From the NCBI RefSeq assembly GCF_900111515.1, contig NZ_FOHS01000008.1:1-48595 (forward strand): a stretch of 48,595 bases of DNA, in the 5' to 3' direction. Position numbers and translations under genes: made by a program. This DNA is from Hymenobacter actinosclerus. GTDB lineage: Bacteria > Bacteroidota > Bacteroidia > Cytophagales > Hymenobacteraceae. The notes under the pieces are model-generated. The model saw only the letters and a list, made by a program, of their open reading frames with translations. It was not told the origin of the DNA and ran no database searches. Positions 30,332-38,927 of this stretch are shown here, piece by piece; within the stretch, counting starts at the first letter, position 1, and every line of letters begins with the position of its first letter.

Positions 30332-31582
30332 ATGTTTCTTTCCTACCTCAAAATTGCCTGGAAGGTGCTGCTGCGGCGCAAGTTCTTCACCTTTATCAGC
30401 CTGTTCGGCATCTCGTTTACGCTGATGATGCTGGTGGTGCTGTACGCGCTGTTCGACGACGCGGTGGGCCCAGCCCGGCCCGAGCTACGCGCCGACCGGC
30501 TGCTGTTCATCAACCGCATGATCCTGCGCGGGCCTCAGTCGCAGAGTGCCTCCAGCGTGGGCTACGACTTCCTCAACCGCTACGTCCGGACTTTGCGCAC
30601 GCCCGAAAAGGTGGCCGTGAGCGAGCGGGGCTCTGTCAACATTACGTTGTACGTGGGCGAGCAGGTAGTGAAAGTGGACCGCTGCTACACCGATGGCAAC
30701 TATTGGGCAGTGCTTGATTTCGACTTCGTGGCCGGGCGGCCCTATAACCTGGCTGAGGTGCGCGACGCGGCCCGTGTGCTGGTGCTCAACGAAACCGTAG
30801 CCCGCCGCAGCTTTGGATCGGCCGCCGCGGCCGTGGGCCAGCGCGTGCAGCTCGAAGGCCAGCCCTACCAGGTGCTGGGCGTGGTGCGCGACGTGCCTAC
30901 CTCACGCGAGCTGACCTACGCCGAGTGCTGGCTGCCCGTAACCACTACTACCGCCGACCTGCGCGACCCCGGCTTTATGGGCGACTACCAGGCCATTGTG
31001 CTGGCCCGCCGGACAGCCGATGTACCGGCCATTCAGGCCGAGTATCAGCAGGTGCTGGCCCGGCTGCCCATTCCCGACCCCGGGCAGTACCAGGAAATCA
31101 AGTCGTACGCCCGCACGCTGCTGGCCCACTACATGGCCAGCCACAACAACGCCGCCGGCCAGGACGGCGACGCGGCCAGCTTCTGGCGGCAGTGGGTGGG
31201 GCTGGGGTTGCTGTTTATGCTCTTGCCGGCAATCAACCTCGTCAACATCAACGTGAGCCGCACGCTGGAGCGGGCCGCCGAAATAGGCGTGCGCAAGGCC
31301 TTCGGGGCCACCGGCGGCATGCTCATCCGGCAGTTTCTGCTCGAAAACGTGCTGCTGACGCTGCTCGGGGGCCTGTTGGGGCTGGGGCTGGCGGCGCTGG
31401 TGTTGCACCTGCTCAACGAAAGCCACTTCATTCCTTATGCCCACCTGGGAGTGAATGGGCGCGTGTTTGGCGTGGGGCTGCTGCTTGCCCTGCTCTTCGG
31501 GTTGCTGTCGGGCGTGTACCCGGCCTACAAAATGTCGAAACTACCGGCCAACCAGGCTCTTAAAGGAGGAATTGCCCTATGA
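30332..31582 (+). CDS. MacB-like ABC transporter permease (first)
   Basis: A 416-residue permease of the FtsX/MacB topology: one N-terminal transmembrane helix (about residues 18-40), a large periplasmic MacB-PCD-type domain (about 45-280), then three C-terminal helices around GLGLLFMLLPAINLVNINVS, LLTLLGGLLGLGLAALVLHL and FGVGLLLALLFGLLSGVYPA. The conserved cytosolic coupling segment RTLERAAEIGVRKAFGATGG is present. The sequence ends in the usual YKMSKLPANQALKGG. The stop overlaps the start of the next permease (ATGA), implying a heterodimeric transmembrane unit. With HlyD and TolC it would form a tripartite exporter; the substrate (peptide, lipid or drug) is unknown. Confidence 0.88.
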   Translation: MFLSYLKIAWKVLLRRKFFTFISLFGISFTLMMLVVLYALFDDAVGPARPELRADRLLFINRMILRGPQSQSASSVGYDFLNRYVRTLRTPEKVAVSERGSVNITLYVGEQVVKVDRCYTDGNYWAVLDFDFVAGRPYNLAEVRDAARVLVLNETVARRSFGSAAAAVGQRVQLEGQPYQVLGVVRDVPTSRELTYAECWLPVTTTTADLRDPGFMGDYQAIVLARRTADVPAIQAEYQQVLARLPIPDPGQYQEIKSYARTLLAHYMASHNNAAGQDGDAASFWRQWVGLGLLFMLLPAINLVNINVSRTLERAAEIGVRKAFGATGGMLIRQFLLENVLLTLLGGLLGLGLAALVLHLLNESHFIPYAHLGVNGRVFGVGLLLALLFGLLSGVYPAYKMSKLPANQALKGGIAL

Positions 31583-32781
31583 TTCGCCACCTGTTTACTT
31601 TGATGTGGAACCGCCGCCGGGCCAACGCCCTGCTGGTAGTCGAGATATTTCTGGCCTTCGTGGTGCTGTTTGCCGTCGGCACGATTGGCACCAACCTGTG
31701 GGCCAACTACCGGCAGCCGCTGGGCTTCGATTATGCCCAGGTATGGCAGCTCAACTTCACAACCGGCGCGCAGCCCCGGACCGAGCAGTTCGGCACCCAG
31801 CGCCAGCTCATGGCTGAGTTGCGGGCCAACCCCCAGGTAGCAGGGGCTGCCCTGACGGCCGGCAATACGCCTTTTTCATTCAATGACAGCCAAACCAGGC
31901 TGGACTTTGTTGAGCCGCACGACTCAACCCGGCGGCCTAGTGGACCCATTAATACCTACTATATCGGACCCGAACTGCGAGCGGTAATGAACCTGGAACT
32001 GGTAGCCGGCCGCTGGTTTGGCCCGGCCGACGCGGTGCAGGGCGCCCACGTTCCGGTGGTTATCGACGAGCGGCTGCAACGGGCCATGTACCCCGACGGC
32101 CGTTCGGCGCTGAATGGGCTGCTAGCGGGTAATAACGAACCGAGCAGGCGCGTTATCGGGGTGGTACGCGCCTACCGCACCGATGGCGAGCTGCAGGAGC
32201 CGCTGCCGTCCATGTTCGAGGCCATCCTGCCCAACGACACGACCTTCCTGGCCCAGTCGGTGCTGCTGCGGGTGAAACCAGGCAGCGGGGCGGCCCTCGA
32301 AAAGCAACTCACCGACGACGTGCGCCGCATCGGGCCCGGCTGGACGGGCACCATCCGCACCCTAACCGACATGCACACCGTGCAAATGAAAATGCGCCTG
32401 ACCAAGCCGTTGCTGCTGGGGTCCATGAGCGTGTTTCTGCTGCTGAACGTGGCGCTGGGCCTGTTTGGGGTGCTGTGGCTGAACATCAGCCGGCGGCGGG
32501 GCGAACTGGGCGTGCGCCGGGCGATGGGCGCTACGGCCGGCGGCATCAGCCGGCAGGTGCTGGGCGAAATCCTGGTGCTTACTACCTTCGGGCTGGCACT
32601 GGGCCTGCTGGTGGCCGTGCAGTTTCCGCTGCTGGGGGTGCAGAACGTGCGGCCCGATATCTACTTTACGGCCATGCTGCTGGCGGCCGGAGCCCTGTAC
32701 CTGCTGGCGACGGTCTGCGCGCTGTACCCGAGCCGGCTGGCGGCCGGCATCCAGCCGGCGGTGGCTCTGCGCGAAGAGTGA
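31579..32781 (+). CDS. MacB-like ABC transporter permease (second)
   Basis: A 400-residue permease paralogous to the preceding one: N-terminal helix near EIFLAFVVLFAVGTIG, a periplasmic domain, and three C-terminal helices near SMSVFLLLNVALGLFGVLWL, FGLALGLLVAVQFP and AAGALYLLATVCALYPS. The coupling motif is SRRRGELGVRRAMGATAGGI, clearly of the MacB/FtsX type, and the C-terminus AAGIQPAVALREE is typical. Overlap by ATGA with the first permease supports coupled translation and an asymmetric dimer. It is the last gene of the transporter proper, followed after 104 bp by a DUF5694 gene. Confidence 0.88.
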   Translation: MIRHLFTLMWNRRRANALLVVEIFLAFVVLFAVGTIGTNLWANYRQPLGFDYAQVWQLNFTTGAQPRTEQFGTQRQLMAELRANPQVAGAALTAGNTPFSFNDSQTRLDFVEPHDSTRRPSGPINTYYIGPELRAVMNLELVAGRWFGPADAVQGAHVPVVIDERLQRAMYPDGRSALNGLLAGNNEPSRRVIGVVRAYRTDGELQEPLPSMFEAILPNDTTFLAQSVLLRVKPGSGAALEKQLTDDVRRIGPGWTGTIRTLTDMHTVQMKMRLTKPLLLGSMSVFLLLNVALGLFGVLWLNISRRRGELGVRRAMGATAGGISRQVLGEILVLTTFGLALGLLVAVQFPLLGVQNVRPDIYFTAMLLAAGALYLLATVCALYPSRLAAGIQPAVALREE

Positions 32782-32885
32782 GGGATTTACTGCTGCTGAA
32801 AGCTTCAACCGCAGGCTTCGTTTAGCAGCAGCCAGCAACTATTCAATTGTCCAACATCATCAAACCCCGCATTTTACTGCTCCTG

Positions 32886-33794
32886 ATGCCTGTTAAGTTC
32901 TTTTTTCGCCTTCTGTTGATTCTAGTAGCGCTAAGCCTGCCCTTAATGGGCAGGGCGCAACGTGCCAAGCCCCCGAAAATTCAGGTTATGGTAGTCGGCT
33001 CCGACCACCTTAGTCAGCTCTACAATAAACAGCCCGAGTCCGATGTCTTCAGCCCCAAAAAGCAGGCGGAGCTGGCGCAGGTGCGGGCGCAGCTGGCCAG
33101 GTTTCGGCCCGATATTATTCTGGTAGAAGCTGAACCGAAAGAGCAGCCGCAGATTGATAGCCTGTATGCCCTGTATCAGAAAGGAACTCTGCGGCTGGAA
33201 GACCTACCATCTGGGCGTGGTGAGCGGTACCAGATTGGGTTCGCGCTGGCCCGGCAACTAGGGCTGCCCAGCCCCAAGGGTGTCAATTACTTTACCTCAA
33301 CATCGCAAAGCCTGCTGAACAGTGGCACCAACATCGAAGCCTATACGCGGGACCTGCGGCTGTTGCAGACCGCTTCCCGGCCACTGAAAGCGCTGGTGCA
33401 AAAAGACAGCCTTTCGCTCTACGATTACCTGGCACTGGCCAACCAGCCCGAGCTGATTGGCTTGCTGCACCGCATGCAGTTCAATACCCCGGCCCAGGTG
33501 ATGAACGGCAGTTTTGCCGCGGACGGCACCAATACGGCCGATGTAGGTAAAGTGGACACCGAATATATCGGGGCCCATTTTATCACCCTGTTCTACAACC
33601 GCAACCTCAAAATCTACTCGAACATCCTGCGGGCGCAGCGGCAAACCCAGGCCAGGCGAGTGATGATGCTGTTCGGCCTGGCCCACGTGGGGGTGCTGGA
33701 AGAGCTGCTGGCCGTCAATCCTGACTATGAGCTCGTGCATGCCGCGAAGTATTTGAAAACCAATAAAAAGAAGCTGTTGGTCCTGGATAAGTAA
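32886..33794 (+). CDS. DUF5694 family secreted protein
   Basis: A 302-residue exported protein. Signal peptide MPVKFFFRLLLILVALSLPL ending near MGRAQ. The mature part begins KIQVMVVGSDHLSQLYNK, then DIILVEAEPKEQPQIDSLYA, YQIGFALARQLGLPS and MLFGLAHVGVLEELLA, the pattern I associate with DUF5694 (a TraB/PrgY/GumN-like fold in which the N-terminal GSDHL and the C-terminal AH or HV segments could form an active site). That relation is inference. I chose ATG 32886 because it starts the signal peptide; an open TTG lies 13 codons upstream. It may be read through from the ABC operon. Its GC content is slightly lower than that of its neighbours. Confidence 0.7.
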   Translation: MPVKFFFRLLLILVALSLPLMGRAQRAKPPKIQVMVVGSDHLSQLYNKQPESDVFSPKKQAELAQVRAQLARFRPDIILVEAEPKEQPQIDSLYALYQKGTLRLEDLPSGRGERYQIGFALARQLGLPSPKGVNYFTSTSQSLLNSGTNIEAYTRDLRLLQTASRPLKALVQKDSLSLYDYLALANQPELIGLLHRMQFNTPAQVMNGSFAADGTNTADVGKVDTEYIGAHFITLFYNRNLKIYSNILRAQRQTQARRVMMLFGLAHVGVLEELLAVNPDYELVHAAKYLKTNKKKLLVLDK

Positions 33795-33914
33795 GTCGGC
33801 CCGTCGGCCAGCTTCCCAGCTCTGCCAGAACACTACGCCAGAACAGAAGCCAGGCAACCGAATCCCGCCGGCGCGCATCTGCCCCAATATTCTACCACTT
33901 TTCCTTGCCTTCTT

Positions 33915-34616
33915 ATGAAAAACCTGACGACCCTTGCCCTGCTCTGGCTGCTGGCCCTGGTGCCCGCCCTGGCCCAGACAGCCGCCGAAACCCGCACGCT
34001 CGCACCCTTTACCGCCATCGAAGTCAGCAATGGCATCGAAGTGAACCTGACCACCGGCGCCCAGCGCGTGGAGGCCCGCGCCGAAACGGCGGAACTGCTG
34101 GTCCGCCTCAAAACCGAAGTGCGCAACGGCGTGCTCGTGGTTTCCTTCGAGCGGAATGAGGAGGAGAAGAAGGCTCGCAAAACTTACCTCCGGACGCTGC
34201 ACGTCGAAGTGGCGGCCCCCGTCATCAACAAGCTGGATGGCAGCAGCGGGGCCCTGCTCACCGTGCCCGGCCCCTACGCCACCGACAAGCTGGCCGTCGA
34301 CCTCTCGTCGGGCGCCTCACTGGTGGCCGACTTCCGCGCCGCCCAACTCAACCTCGACCTGAGCAGCGGAGCCACGGCCACGCTCACCGGGAAAGTGAAA
34401 CAGCTGAAAGTAGACGTATCGAGCGGGGCCGTGTTCAAGGGCCGCACCCTGGAGGCGGCTGCCTGTGAGGCCAGCGCCAGCAGCGGCGGCAACGTAGCCG
34501 TGAACGTGCAGGAAAACCTGCTGGCCAACGCCAGCAGCGGCGGCGGCGTCAGCTACAGCGGCCCGGCCAAAGTGCGCAAAAGCACCAGCAGCGGCGGCAG
34601 CGTGCGGAGCCGCTAG
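33915..34616 (+). CDS. GIN-domain (DUF2807) secreted protein
   Basis: A 233-residue exported protein with signal peptide (MKNLTTLALLWLLALVPALA, then QTAAETR). The mature part starts with the head-GIN signature TLAPFTAIEVSNGIEVNLT and continues as a beta-helix built from repeated SSG turns (KLDGSSGALLTV, VDLSSGASLVAD, LDLSSGATATL, VDVSSGAVF, ASASSGGNVAV, NASSGGGVS, STSSGGSVRSR). These right-handed beta-solenoid domains are found in Bacteroidota surface or periplasmic proteins, some adhesin-like, often near transport or stress systems; the function is unknown. It lies between the DUF5694 gene and the two-component genes and may belong to the same regulon, though I see no sigma-54 box directly upstream. 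Confidence 0.85.
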   Translation: MKNLTTLALLWLLALVPALAQTAAETRTLAPFTAIEVSNGIEVNLTTGAQRVEARAETAELLVRLKTEVRNGVLVVSFERNEEEKKARKTYLRTLHVEVAAPVINKLDGSSGALLTVPGPYATDKLAVDLSSGASLVADFRAAQLNLDLSSGATATLTGKVKQLKVDVSSGAVFKGRTLEAAACEASASSGGNVAVNVQENLLANASSGGGVSYSGPAKVRKSTSSGGSVRSR

Positions 34617-34644
34617 GTTCCTGGCGTAGTCGCCCTCCACGGTC

Positions 34645-34818
34645 GCCTCACCCCCCGGCCCCCTCTCCTCAACGAAGAGGGGGAGCCTCTGTCGGAGTTG
34701 TTAGCCGACAGCTATTAGCTGATAGCTTTTAGGCCGAACGAAAGCTATCAGCTATTAGCTAACAGCTAAATGGGCTGGCACCCCCTCTCCGTTGAGGAGA
34801 GGGGGCCGGGGGGGAGGC
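34645..34818. repeat. Nested repeat: CCGGCCCCCTC arms around an AGCT-type core
   Basis: Outer arms (about 34645-34683 and 34781-34818) contain CCCCCCGGCCCCCTCTCCTC and its complement and match the family at 29245. The loop holds a complete AGCT-type inverted repeat (about 34700-34770: TTAGCCGACAGCTATTAGCT facing AAAGCTATCAGCTATTAGCT). It looks like one repeat inserted in the loop of another. Located upstream of the response-regulator gene. Confidence 0.8.
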
Positions 34819-34852
34819 GCCCCGCAAGTACTGTCTTCCCTCAACAACCACC

Positions 34853-36232
34853 ATGATTTTACTCGTTGACGACGACGTGGCCGTGCGTACCTCGCTGGGC
34901 CTGCTGCTGAAGCAGGCCGGCTACCAGACCCAGGCGGTGCCGGGGGCGGCCGGGGCCCTGGCCGCTGCCGAAGCCACGCTGCCCCAACTCGTGCTGCTGG
35001 ATATGAACTTCGCCCTCGAAACCAGCGGCGCCGACGGGCTGCGGCTATTGCGGGAGCTCAAGCAGCGATTCCCCGCGCTGCCGGTCATTCTGCTAACGGG
35101 TTGGGGCAGCATCGCGCTGGCCGTGGAGGGCATGAAGGCCGGGGCCGCCGAGTTCCTGACCAAGCCCTGGAACAACGAGCACCTGTTAAGTACGCTGGAA
35201 ACCGTGCTGGCCCTGCACGCCCCCGCCCCGGCCGCCGAAACCGCCCTCACCCGCCGCCAGCTCGACGCCCGCTACGATTTTGGGGCCATTGTGGGGCACG
35301 ATGCGGGCTTGTTGCAGGTGCTGCGCCAGGTGGGCCAGGTGGCGGCCACCGATGCCTCGGTGCTGATTGAGGGCGAGTCGGGCACGGGCAAGGAGCTTAT
35401 TGCCGAGGCCCTGCACCGCAACAGTGCCCGCCGCCGCGGGCCCTTTGTGAAGGTGAATCTGGGCGGCATTTCGGCCTCGCTGTTTGAGAGCGAGCTGTTC
35501 GGCCACCGCCGGGGGGCGTTTACGGATGCCAAAACCGACCGCGTGGGCCGCTTCGAGCTGGCCCAGGGCGGTACTATTTTTCTGGATGAAATCGGGGAGC
35601 TGGACCTGGCCTCGCAGGTGAAGCTGCTGCGCGTGCTTCAGGACCGCACCTACGAGGTGCTCGGCGACAGCAAGCCCCGCCGCCTCGACATCCGGGTGGT
35701 GTGCGCCACCAACCGCCGCCTGGCCGAGGAAGTACGGGCCGGCCGCTTCCGCGAAGATTTGTTCTACCGCATCAACCTGCTCACGCTGCGCCTGCCCGCC
35801 CTGCGCGAGCGGCCCCAGGATATCGGCCTGCTGGTGCGCCATTTCGTGGAGCAGTTGCGCGCCACCTACCAGCGGCCCCAGTTGCAGGTGGGCACCCGGG
35901 CCCTGCACTGGCTCCAGGAGCAGCCGCTGCCCGGTAACATCCGAGAGCTGAAAAACGTGGTGGAGCGGGCCGTATTGGTTTCCACCCACGACGAGCTGAC
36001 GCCCGACGATTTTCAGGCCCAGACCGCCGCGCTGCCCGCCGCTGCCCCGGCTGCCGGCGAACTGCCCGCCCCCGGCACCATCACGCTCGATGAGCTGGAG
36101 GAGCAGATGATTCGGCGCACGCTGGCCCACTACGAGGGCAACCTGAGCCGCGTGGCCCGCGCCCTGGGCCTGAGCCGCGGGGCGCTGTACCGCCGGCTGG
36201 AAAAGTACGGGATTGAGGTAGTAGGGACGTAA
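34853..36232 (+). CDS. NtrC-family sigma-54-dependent response regulator
   Basis: A 459-residue transcriptional activator. Receiver domain residues 1-120, with acidic pocket VDDD and phosphoacceptor Asp50 in LVLLDMNF, and Lys104 in FLTKPW. AAA+ domain about 140-380 with Walker A GESGTGKE (174-181), the sigma-54-contacting loop GAFTDA (221-226; the sixth-position Gly-Ala motif is normally GAFTGA), Walker B IFLDEIGEL and the arginine-finger region FREDLFYRINLLTLRLPALR. The C-terminus is a Fis-type helix-turn-helix (LEEQMIRRTLAHYEGNLSRV, ARALGLSRGALYRRLEKYG). It is paired with the histidine kinase downstream and very likely activates the two sigma-54-like promoters at 26397 and 29454. Confidence 0.93.
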   Translation: MILLVDDDVAVRTSLGLLLKQAGYQTQAVPGAAGALAAAEATLPQLVLLDMNFALETSGADGLRLLRELKQRFPALPVILLTGWGSIALAVEGMKAGAAEFLTKPWNNEHLLSTLETVLALHAPAPAAETALTRRQLDARYDFGAIVGHDAGLLQVLRQVGQVAATDASVLIEGESGTGKELIAEALHRNSARRRGPFVKVNLGGISASLFESELFGHRRGAFTDAKTDRVGRFELAQGGTIFLDEIGELDLASQVKLLRVLQDRTYEVLGDSKPRRLDIRVVCATNRRLAEEVRAGRFREDLFYRINLLTLRLPALRERPQDIGLLVRHFVEQLRATYQRPQLQVGTRALHWLQEQPLPGNIRELKNVVERAVLVSTHDELTPDDFQAQTAALPAAAPAAGELPAPGTITLDELEEQMIRRTLAHYEGNLSRVARALGLSRGALYRRLEKYGIEVVGT

Positions 36233-36250
36233 GGCAGCAGCAAAGGGCTT

Positions 36251-36361
36251 TCATCCTGAGCATGTCGCGCATCAGGCGAAGACGAAGGACCTGATACTAC
36301 TAGCCGCAATGGTGGTACAAGGTCCTTCGTCCTCGCCTGATGCGCGACATGCTCAGGATGA
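36251..36361. repeat. Hairpin repeat, TCATCCTGAGCATG variant (copy 4)
   Basis: Arms 36251-36291 and 36321-36361 (41 bp, one mismatch) carry TCATCCTGAGC and GACGAAGGACC, the same termini as copy 3, plus an extra CATGTCGCGCATCAGGCG segment. It lies between the response regulator and the kinase, so it could lower kinase expression relative to the regulator. Confidence 0.85.
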
Positions 36362-36391
36362 CAATATATTCACCCCAACTTTCCACCACCC

Positions 36392-37690
36392 ATGTCCCTG
36401 CGCCTTAAATTCCTGCTGTTCGTGGTGCTGATTCATGCGGTGCTCATCGTGCTGGCGGCCCAGTTCATGCCCACCAACGCGCCGCTGTTTGTGGGGCTGG
36501 AGGTGCTGCTGCTCGTCAGCATCTGGCTCACGGTGCAGCTGTACCGGGGCTTTGTGCGGCCGTTCGAGCTGATTGCGGCGGGCACGGCGGCCATGCAGGC
36601 CCAGGATTTTTCGCTCAAGTTTGTGCCCGTGGGCCAGCGCGAGATGGACCAGCTCATCGGTGTATACAACCAGATGCTTGATGCGCTGCGGCGCGAGCGG
36701 GTCAGCCAGCACGAGAAAAGCCACCTGCTTGAAAGCCTGATTCAGGCCTCACCCGCCGGGGTGCTGCTGCTTTCGTTTGAGGGGCAGATGGTAGGCGTGA
36801 ACCCGGCCGCCGAGCGGCTGCTGGGCCGGCCCGCCGCCGCGCTGCTGGGCAGCCGGCCGGCCGAGCTGCCCGGCGAGTGGGGCGCCGCCCTGGGCCGGCT
36901 GCGCGAAACCGAGCCCCAGGTGGTGCGCCTCTCGGGCCTGCACACGTACCGCGCCAGCTGCTCGCACTTCCTGGATAGGGGATTTTCGCGCCAGTTCATT
37001 ATCCTCGAAGAGCTGACCCGCGAGCTGATGCAGCAGGAAAAGCAGGCCTACGAGCAGCTCATCCGCATGATGTCGCACGAGGTCAATAACTCCATCGGGG
37101 CCATCAACTCGCTGCTGCACAGCTTCCGGCACTACGCGCCCCAACTCGCAGCCGCCGACCAGCCCGATTTCCGCGAGGCCCTGGAGGTGGCCATTCAGCG
37201 CAACACCAACCTGGTCGAGTTCACGGCCGGTTTCGCCCACCTCGTGCGCCTGCCGCCCCCGCGCCCCCAGCCCACCGACGTGCACGAGCTGCTGCGCCAC
37301 CTGGCCCGGCTGCTGCACCTGCCCGCCCGGGCCCGCCACATCAGCTGGCATTCGGCGCTGGCCGAGGGGCCGCTGCTCATCCACCTCGATGCCCAGCAGC
37401 TGGAGCAGGCGCTGCTCAACATCGGCAAGAACGCCCTCGAAGCCTGCCCCGAAAACGGCAACGTATGGGTACGTACCCAGCTTCACCCGCCGCTGCTCGT
37501 CATCGAAAACGACGGCCCCGGCCTAAGCCCCGAAGTGCAGCGCCGGCTGTTCACGCCCTTTTTCAGCACCAAGCGCGACGGCCAGGGCATCGGCCTGCTG
37601 CTCACCCGCGACATTCTGCTCCAACATGGCTTCCGCTTCAGCCTGGAAACCGCGCAGAACGGCCGCACGGCGTTTACGATTTGGTTTTGA
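36392..37690 (+). CDS. Sensor histidine kinase
   Basis: A 432-residue inner-membrane kinase. Two closely spaced transmembrane helices (about residues 6-26 and 30-50) leave almost no periplasmic loop, so sensing is probably within the membrane or cytosol. A HAMP-like segment (YRGFVRPFELIAAGTAAMQA) and a PAS domain (about 112-205, LIQASPAGVLLLSFEGQMVG) follow. The phosphoacceptor is His229 in MMSHEVNNSIGAINS, a NtrB/NtrY-type box. The ATPase domain shows the N-box ALLNIGKNALEA, G1 VIENDGPGLS, F-box LFTPFFSTK and G2 DGQGIGLLLTRDI. It would phosphorylate the regulator encoded 160 bp upstream. The signal might be envelope or membrane stress, as inferred from the exporter it controls. Confidence 0.92.
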   Translation: MSLRLKFLLFVVLIHAVLIVLAAQFMPTNAPLFVGLEVLLLVSIWLTVQLYRGFVRPFELIAAGTAAMQAQDFSLKFVPVGQREMDQLIGVYNQMLDALRRERVSQHEKSHLLESLIQASPAGVLLLSFEGQMVGVNPAAERLLGRPAAALLGSRPAELPGEWGAALGRLRETEPQVVRLSGLHTYRASCSHFLDRGFSRQFIILEELTRELMQQEKQAYEQLIRMMSHEVNNSIGAINSLLHSFRHYAPQLAAADQPDFREALEVAIQRNTNLVEFTAGFAHLVRLPPPRPQPTDVHELLRHLARLLHLPARARHISWHSALAEGPLLIHLDAQQLEQALLNIGKNALEACPENGNVWVRTQLHPPLLVIENDGPGLSPEVQRRLFTPFFSTKRDGQGIGLLLTRDILLQHGFRFSLETAQNGRTAFTIWF

Positions 37691-37710
37691 GGTAGCGGTT
37701 TGGGGTGCTG

Positions 37711-37757
37711 GGGTAATAACGTCATTCTTCGCTGCGCTCTGAATGACGTTATTACCC
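37711..37757. repeat. Short hairpin, minimal GTCATTC..GAATGAC repeat (copy 5)
   Basis: Perfect 17-bp arms GGGTAATAACGTCATTC (37711-37727) and 37741-37757 with a 13-nt loop TTCGCTGCGCTCT. It looks like a shortened form of the 4923/16550 family that has kept only the tips. It follows the kinase stop by 20 bp and may end that transcript. Confidence 0.75.
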
Positions 37758-37779
37758 TATTCCTTCATCACCCCGTCCC

Positions 37780-37787
37780 TATCTTTG
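37780..37787 (+). promoter_or_regulatory. -7 promoter element, leaderless arrangement
   Basis: TATCTTTG, CCCC, then ATG (37792). Same spacing and nearly the same sequence as at 3490 and 19345. Confidence 0.65.
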
Positions 37788-37791
37788 CCCC

Positions 37792-38130
37792 ATGAAAGTT
37801 ATTGATACCAACGACGAGGGCCTGCGCACGCTTATCCACGACTATCCGCGGGTGCTGGCCAAGTTTACGGCCGAGAACTGCCCGGTTTGCGACCTGCTCG
37901 CTCCGCCTTTCGTGCGTTTTTCGTTGGAAGATGAATACCAGAATACGGCCTTTCTGCGCCTCGACGTAAACGAGAACCCGGTGGCCCGCAAGCTGATGGA
38001 TTCCCGCATTGCGCCATTTTTTGTGGCCTACTGCCGGGGACGTCTCACCGAGTGCGACACGCTCTATACCGAAGACCAGGTAAAGGCCATGCTGCAAAAC
38101 CTGCAAACCTGCACCGATACAGCACAATAG
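37792..38130 (+). CDS. Thioredoxin-family protein
   Basis: A 112-residue cytosolic thioredoxin-fold protein. The redox motif is Cys30-Pro-Val-Cys33 in KFTAENCPVCDLLAPPF, in place of the classic WCGPC, and the cis-proline region is RIAPFFVAYCRGRL. Strand TAFLRLDVNENPVARK matches the thioredoxin core. A monothiol-dithiol exchange role with an unknown partner is likely. Its promoter element sits directly before the ATG, so the mRNA is probably leaderless. The YdcF gene follows after 14 bp on the same strand and is likely cotranscribed. Confidence 0.85.
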   Translation: MKVIDTNDEGLRTLIHDYPRVLAKFTAENCPVCDLLAPPFVRFSLEDEYQNTAFLRLDVNENPVARKLMDSRIAPFFVAYCRGRLTECDTLYTEDQVKAMLQNLQTCTDTAQ

Positions 38131-38144
38131 CGGGTCTCAGCTTC

Positions 38145-38903
38145 ATGTTTTTCCTGCTTTCCAAGCTGCTTGATTTTCTGCTTTCGCCCGCCCTCTGGAT
38201 AGTGGGGCTGCTGCTAATCGGGTTGCTGTGGCGCCGCCGCCGGTTGCTGTGGGCCGCGGCCGGGTTACTGCTGCTGTTCACCAACCCGTTTCTGGCCAAC
38301 GAGGCGCTGCTGGCCTGGGAGCGCCCGCCCGTTACACTCCGCCAGCTCGGCACCGGTTACGATGCGGGCATCCTGCTCACGGGCATCACCGATGTGCATA
38401 AGTCGCCCCACGACCGGGTGTACCTGGGGGCAGGGGCCGACCGGCTGCTGCACACGCTCTGGCTCTACCGGGCCGGCCGCATCCACCGCATCCTCATCTC
38501 GGGCGGCTCGGGCGCGGCCTTCGATTCGGTAGCCCGCTCCGAAGCCGCCGACCTGCGGACGCTGTTGCGCCTGGCCGGCGTGCCCCGGCAGCATATTCTG
38601 CTGGAAACCCGCAGCCGCAACACCCACGAAAACGCCGTTTTTACCAAGGAGCTACTGGCCCTGCACCCCGAAATCGGGCGCATGGTGCTCATCACCTCGG
38701 CCTTCCACATGCGGCGGGCGGCGGGCTGCTTTGCCAAAGTCGGCCTGCAACCCGCAACTTTTCCGGCTGCCTATTATTCCGTCGACCGCCGCTACACGCC
38801 CGCCGCCCTGTTGCTGCCGTCCGAAGAGCCTCTGCGTCTGTGGGGCGTCCTGCTGCACGAAATGGCCGGCTACGTGGTATACAAGGTGCTGGGGTATTTG
38901 TGA
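38145..38903 (+). CDS. YdcF/ElyC-like (DUF218) membrane protein
   Basis: A 252-residue protein with two N-terminal transmembrane helices (about residues 10-26 and 34-50, SPALWIVGLLLIGLLW and LLWAAAGLLLLFTNP) followed by a Rossmann-like DUF218 domain. Domain signatures: AGILLTGITD, HTLWLYRAGRIHRILISGG, VARSEAADLRTLL, LETRSRNTHENAVF and MVLITSAFHMRRAAGCF. E. coli relatives (ElyC, YdcF) act in envelope biogenesis, ElyC in the handling of the undecaprenyl lipid carrier; the family function is otherwise unsettled. The ATG at 38145 starts the first membrane helix; it is 14 bp behind the thioredoxin stop. Confidence 0.88.
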   Translation: MFFLLSKLLDFLLSPALWIVGLLLIGLLWRRRRLLWAAAGLLLLFTNPFLANEALLAWERPPVTLRQLGTGYDAGILLTGITDVHKSPHDRVYLGAGADRLLHTLWLYRAGRIHRILISGGSGAAFDSVARSEAADLRTLLRLAGVPRQHILLETRSRNTHENAVFTKELLALHPEIGRMVLITSAFHMRRAAGCFAKVGLQPATFPAAYYSVDRRYTPAALLLPSEEPLRLWGVLLHEMAGYVVYKVLGYL

Positions 38904-38927
38904 GAAAGGGGAGGGGTGAAATAGAAC

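Noticed and set aside
34770..34800. TGGCACCCCCTCTCCGTTG as a sigma-54 promoter for the regulator gene
   Set aside because: The spacing between the TGGCAC and TTG parts is too long and the sequence belongs to the CCGGCCCCCTC repeat arm.
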